This document shows positions 5,078-6,611 of a DNA stretch of 6,611 nt, one piece after another. The translations under genes and the position numbers were made by a program. Under the pieces are notes generated by a model. It was not told the DNA's origin and ran no database searches. It saw nothing but the letters and a program-made list of their open reading frames with translations. Position 1 is the stretch's first letter; each line of letters starts with the position of its first letter. Source of the stretch: Oscillatoria sp. Prado101 (lineage in GTDB: Bacteria; Cyanobacteriota; Cyanobacteriia; Cyanobacteriales; Oscillatoriaceae); contig JALOOK010000272.1 in the NCBI GenBank assembly GCA_025454445.1, positions 1 through 6,611 of the forward strand. The letters are read 5' to 3'.

Positions 5078-6250
5078 ATGAGAATTCTAGTCGCTAGCCA
5101 CACTTATATCGTTGACCTCAACCGCGAAAAGCTGCGGGCTTTGGCTGTTGCCGAACCGGGCATTGAGGTGACAGTTGTGGTGCCGAGCAGGTGGAAACCG
5201 GGCGGCGTGCAAAACAAAACGGTTGAAACACAATTCCTCCAGGAAGGCTCCTTTCAAGTCGTGCCGGTGTCCAATTTCAGCCAGAACAATCAAGGATTGC
5301 TCACCTTCGGGGCGGATCTCATCGGGTTGCTGCGCCGGTTTCGCCCACAAATTATCCAGGTCGAACAGGGTTCGAGATCCCTGGCCTACGCCCAGCTGAT
5401 TGCGCTCAACCGGCTGCTGGGGCTGAAAGCCAAAACTCTGTTCTTTACCTGGTGGAACCTTCCTTATGACCTGAAATGGCCAGTTTCTCTGCTGGAAGCT
5501 TATAACCTCCGCAACACCGACGGTTTGGTTGCCGGCAATCAAGATGGCGCTGACATTCTGCGCCAGCGCGGCTACCAAGGGCCAGTTAAAGTGATGCCGC
5601 AGCTGGGCGTGGATGAAACCTTGTTCCGCCCCCAACCCCAGCCAGAATTGCGAGGCGAGCTGGGCATCAATCCCGATGATTTTGTGGTGGGATTTGTGGG
5701 GCGGTTTGTGGAGGAAAAAGGCTTACTCACTCTCGGTAAAGCGCTTGCCGGCTTGCGCGATTTTCCCTGGAAATGGCTATTGCTGGGGCGCGGGCCTTTG
5801 CAGCCGGTGCTGGCGGAACAAGCTGCCGAGTTGGGCATACAAGACCGGCTCATTTTTGTAGAAAGCGTTCCCCACGATGGCGTTCACCGTTACATCAACT
5901 TGATGAATGTCTTGGTGCTGCCCTCTGAAACCACCTACAAATTTAAAACCCTGACGGCTGCCGGTTGGAAAGAACAGTTCGGGCATGTTATAATAGAGGC
6001 GATGGCTTGCTCTGTGCCGGTGATTGGTTCCGATTCGGGAGAAATTCCCCATGTGATTGGAGATGCCGGTTTAGTCTTTCCAGAAGGCAATGCAGAATCG
6101 CTGCAAAATTGCCTGCGGCAGCTGATAGAAAGCCCAGCCTTAGCGGCAGATATGGCAAAGCGCGGCTACCAGCGGGCAATGGCGAACTACACAAACAGGG
6201 CTCTCGCCAAACAGCTGCTGGATTTTTACAAGGAGCTAATGGCTATATAG
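5078..6250 (+). CDS. hpsO: GT4-family glycosyltransferase, HpsO-like
   Basis: A 390-aa two-domain GT-B transferase, soluble or peripheral at the inner face of the membrane. The N-terminal acceptor domain starts MRILVASHTYIVDLN. The C-terminal donor domain starts near residue 203 with VGFVGRFVEEKG, where Arg209 and Lys214 are the usual phosphate-contacting residues. The retaining-GT4 EX7E motif is Glu299-x7-Glu307 in EQFGHVIIEAMA, followed by SVPVIGSDSGEIP that closes the nucleotide-sugar pocket. Length is normal for GT4. An unusual aromatic stretch FFTWWNLPYDLKWP (122-135) in the N-terminal domain may contact a lipid-linked acceptor (inference). The gene lies 139 bp after hpsN, with element B between them, and ends in the TAG of element C after an ATA codon. 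The GT4 call is firm; the sugar and acceptor cannot be read from sequence, and HpsO is assigned from resemblance and position. Confidence 0.82.
   Translation: MRILVASHTYIVDLNREKLRALAVAEPGIEVTVVVPSRWKPGGVQNKTVETQFLQEGSFQVVPVSNFSQNNQGLLTFGADLIGLLRRFRPQIIQVEQGSRSLAYAQLIALNRLLGLKAKTLFFTWWNLPYDLKWPVSLLEAYNLRNTDGLVAGNQDGADILRQRGYQGPVKVMPQLGVDETLFRPQPQPELRGELGINPDDFVVGFVGRFVEEKGLLTLGKALAGLRDFPWKWLLLGRGPLQPVLAEQAAELGIQDRLIFVESVPHDGVHRYINLMNVLVLPSETTYKFKTLTAAGWKEQFGHVIIEAMACSVPVIGSDSGEIPHVIGDAGLVFPEGNAESLQNCLRQLIESPALAADMAKRGYQRAMANYTNRALAKQLLDFYKELMAI
5965..5994 (+). promoter_or_regulatory. Promoter-like sequence inside the 3' part of hpsO
   Basis: TTGGAA (5965-5970) is followed after 18 bp by a perfect TATAAT (5989-5994) preceded by TG plus one base, an extended -10. 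Two consecutive ATA isoleucine codons make it possible. It would start an RNA near 6001 running through the end of hpsO into the repeat tail. It may simply be coding coincidence. Confidence 0.22.
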
Positions 6251-6342
6251 CGGTTCTCAGTTTGATCTACTATGGCCCAGAAACCCGGTTTCTTAAAGAA
6301 ACCGGGTTTCTCAGTACCTCACAAAGGCTGAGAGCCGCTATA
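6246..6342. mobile_element. MITE-like element C at the hpsO stop codon (inverted relative to A and B)
   Basis: Terminal repeats TATAGCGGTTCTCAG (6246-6260) and CTGAGAGCCGCTATA (6328-6342) match at 14 of 15, with the one change allowing a G-U pair. The core hairpin 6279-6311 has perfect 15-bp arms around TAA. The right half carries the reverse complement of the TGAGGTACTGA block seen left of centre in A and B, so C is inserted in the opposite orientation. It still gives hpsO its TAG because both ends read TATAG inward. Confidence 0.8.
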
Positions 6343-6442
6343 GCGGTTATAAATGATTTGTGAAATCTGTGAGGGGCCAGAAACCCGGTTTCTTTGAGAA
6401 ACCGGGTTTCTTAGTACCTCACAAAGGCTGAGAACCACTATA
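6339..6442. mobile_element. MITE-like element D, overlapping C
   Basis: Left end TATAGCGGTT (6339-6348) and right end AACCACTATA (6433-6442, one mismatch). Core hairpin 6379-6411 has perfect 15-bp arms and a TTG loop. The TATA at 6339-6342 is shared with the right end of C, as expected if one element inserted at the terminal TA of the other. The 21 bases at 6413-6433 are identical to 6313-6333 in C, so right halves are related while left halves differ. Confidence 0.7.
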
Positions 6443-6502
6443 AATGATTTGTGAAATCTGTGAGGGGCCAGAAACCCGGTTTCTTTGAGAAACCGGGTTT
6501 CT
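6348..6502. repeat. 64-bp exact direct repeat, period 91
   Basis: Bases 6348-6411 and 6439-6502 are identical, starting TATAAATGATTTGTG and including the whole TTG-loop hairpin. Downstream of the identity the two copies diverge completely: AGTACCTC after the first, ACCTTTTC after the second. This suggests a recent tandem duplication or recombination between family members. Confidence 0.9.
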
Positions 6503-6533
6503 ACCTTTTCACAACTCGAATAGAAACGCTATA
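6439..6533. mobile_element. Repeat element E, left end lost or replaced
   Basis: Core hairpin 6470-6502 with perfect 15-bp arms around TTG, and right end AGAAACGCTATA (6522-6533). The left end begins TATA but lacks the GCGGTT of the family, consistent with origin by duplication of the D left half. The right flank ATAGTGGC resembles the right flank of element A (1771-1778), so the element may extend a few bases beyond the CTATA. The right arm is close to that after hairpin F at the start of the window. Confidence 0.6.
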
Positions 6534-6582
6534 GTGGCTGATGAGCGTGGGGAAGAAAAATCGCCCCTGCCCAGCGCGATGA

Positions 6583-6603
6583 TGCCCAATGCCCACTGCC
6601 CAA
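6583..6603. repeat. Short heptamer repeat, TGCCCA(A/C) three units
   Basis: TGCCCAA, TGCCCAC, TGCCCAA in tandem, a second STRR-type heptamer unlike the CCCAAAT array upstream of hpsN. It lies in non-coding sequence close to the window end, and the array may continue beyond it in degenerate form. The remainder of 6534-6611 shows no gene. Confidence 0.55.
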
Positions 6604-6611
6604 TCAACAGG

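Noticed and set aside
6279..6502. Three regularly spaced palindromic repeats as a CRISPR array
   Set aside because: The repeats are long hairpins with TIR-bearing flanks, the intervening sequence is itself repeated, and similar copies lie singly elsewhere in the window.

Overview
This 6.6-kb window looks like chromosome from a filamentous, gliding cyanobacterium, possibly of the Oscillatoria/Microcoleus type. Three things point that way: the protein families, many copies of the AGAAACCCGGTTTCT hairpin repeat, and cyanobacterial short tandem heptamer repeats (STRR). No database search was possible; family names come from recognising motifs and conserved sequence blocks.

Layout: (1) 1-200 holds a repeat hairpin and a small leftward ORF (53 aa, unrecognised) whose ATG shares the CATG with the glmM start. 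(2) 199-1680 is glmM (phosphoglucosamine mutase), which makes GlcN-1-P for UDP-GlcNAc. (3) 1681-2173 is non-coding: a MITE-like element, a possible promoter with a helically phased direct repeat, and a second, sequence-diverged hairpin. (4) 2174-6250 is a co-directional run of three polysaccharide genes. These are a polytopic Wzy/O-antigen-ligase-like membrane protein (HpsL-like), a GT2 glycosyltransferase (HpsN-like) and a GT4 glycosyltransferase (HpsO-like). They resemble the hormogonium polysaccharide (hps) locus, which is needed for gliding. GlmM supplies a nucleotide-sugar precursor, the two transferases would build a repeat unit on the cytoplasmic face, and HpsL would polymerise or ligate it at the membrane. 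(5) 6246-6611 is a tail of three stacked repeat elements, then a short heptamer repeat.

The most striking feature is how the repeats sit relative to the genes. glmM, hpsN and hpsO all end in a TAG that is the first codon of the inverted-repeat end (TATAGCGGTT...) of a roughly 95-bp MITE-like element, in the same phase each time; the leftward ORF also ends at a hairpin of the family. Removing the element after hpsN in silico extends that frame 15 codons, to a TGA overlapping the hpsO start as ATGA. The element may therefore have broken a tightly coupled operon. The hpsL/hpsN junction carries ten tandem heptamers running into the hpsN ATG, with an open frame through them from a GTG overlapping the hpsL stop, so copy-number change could alter translation.
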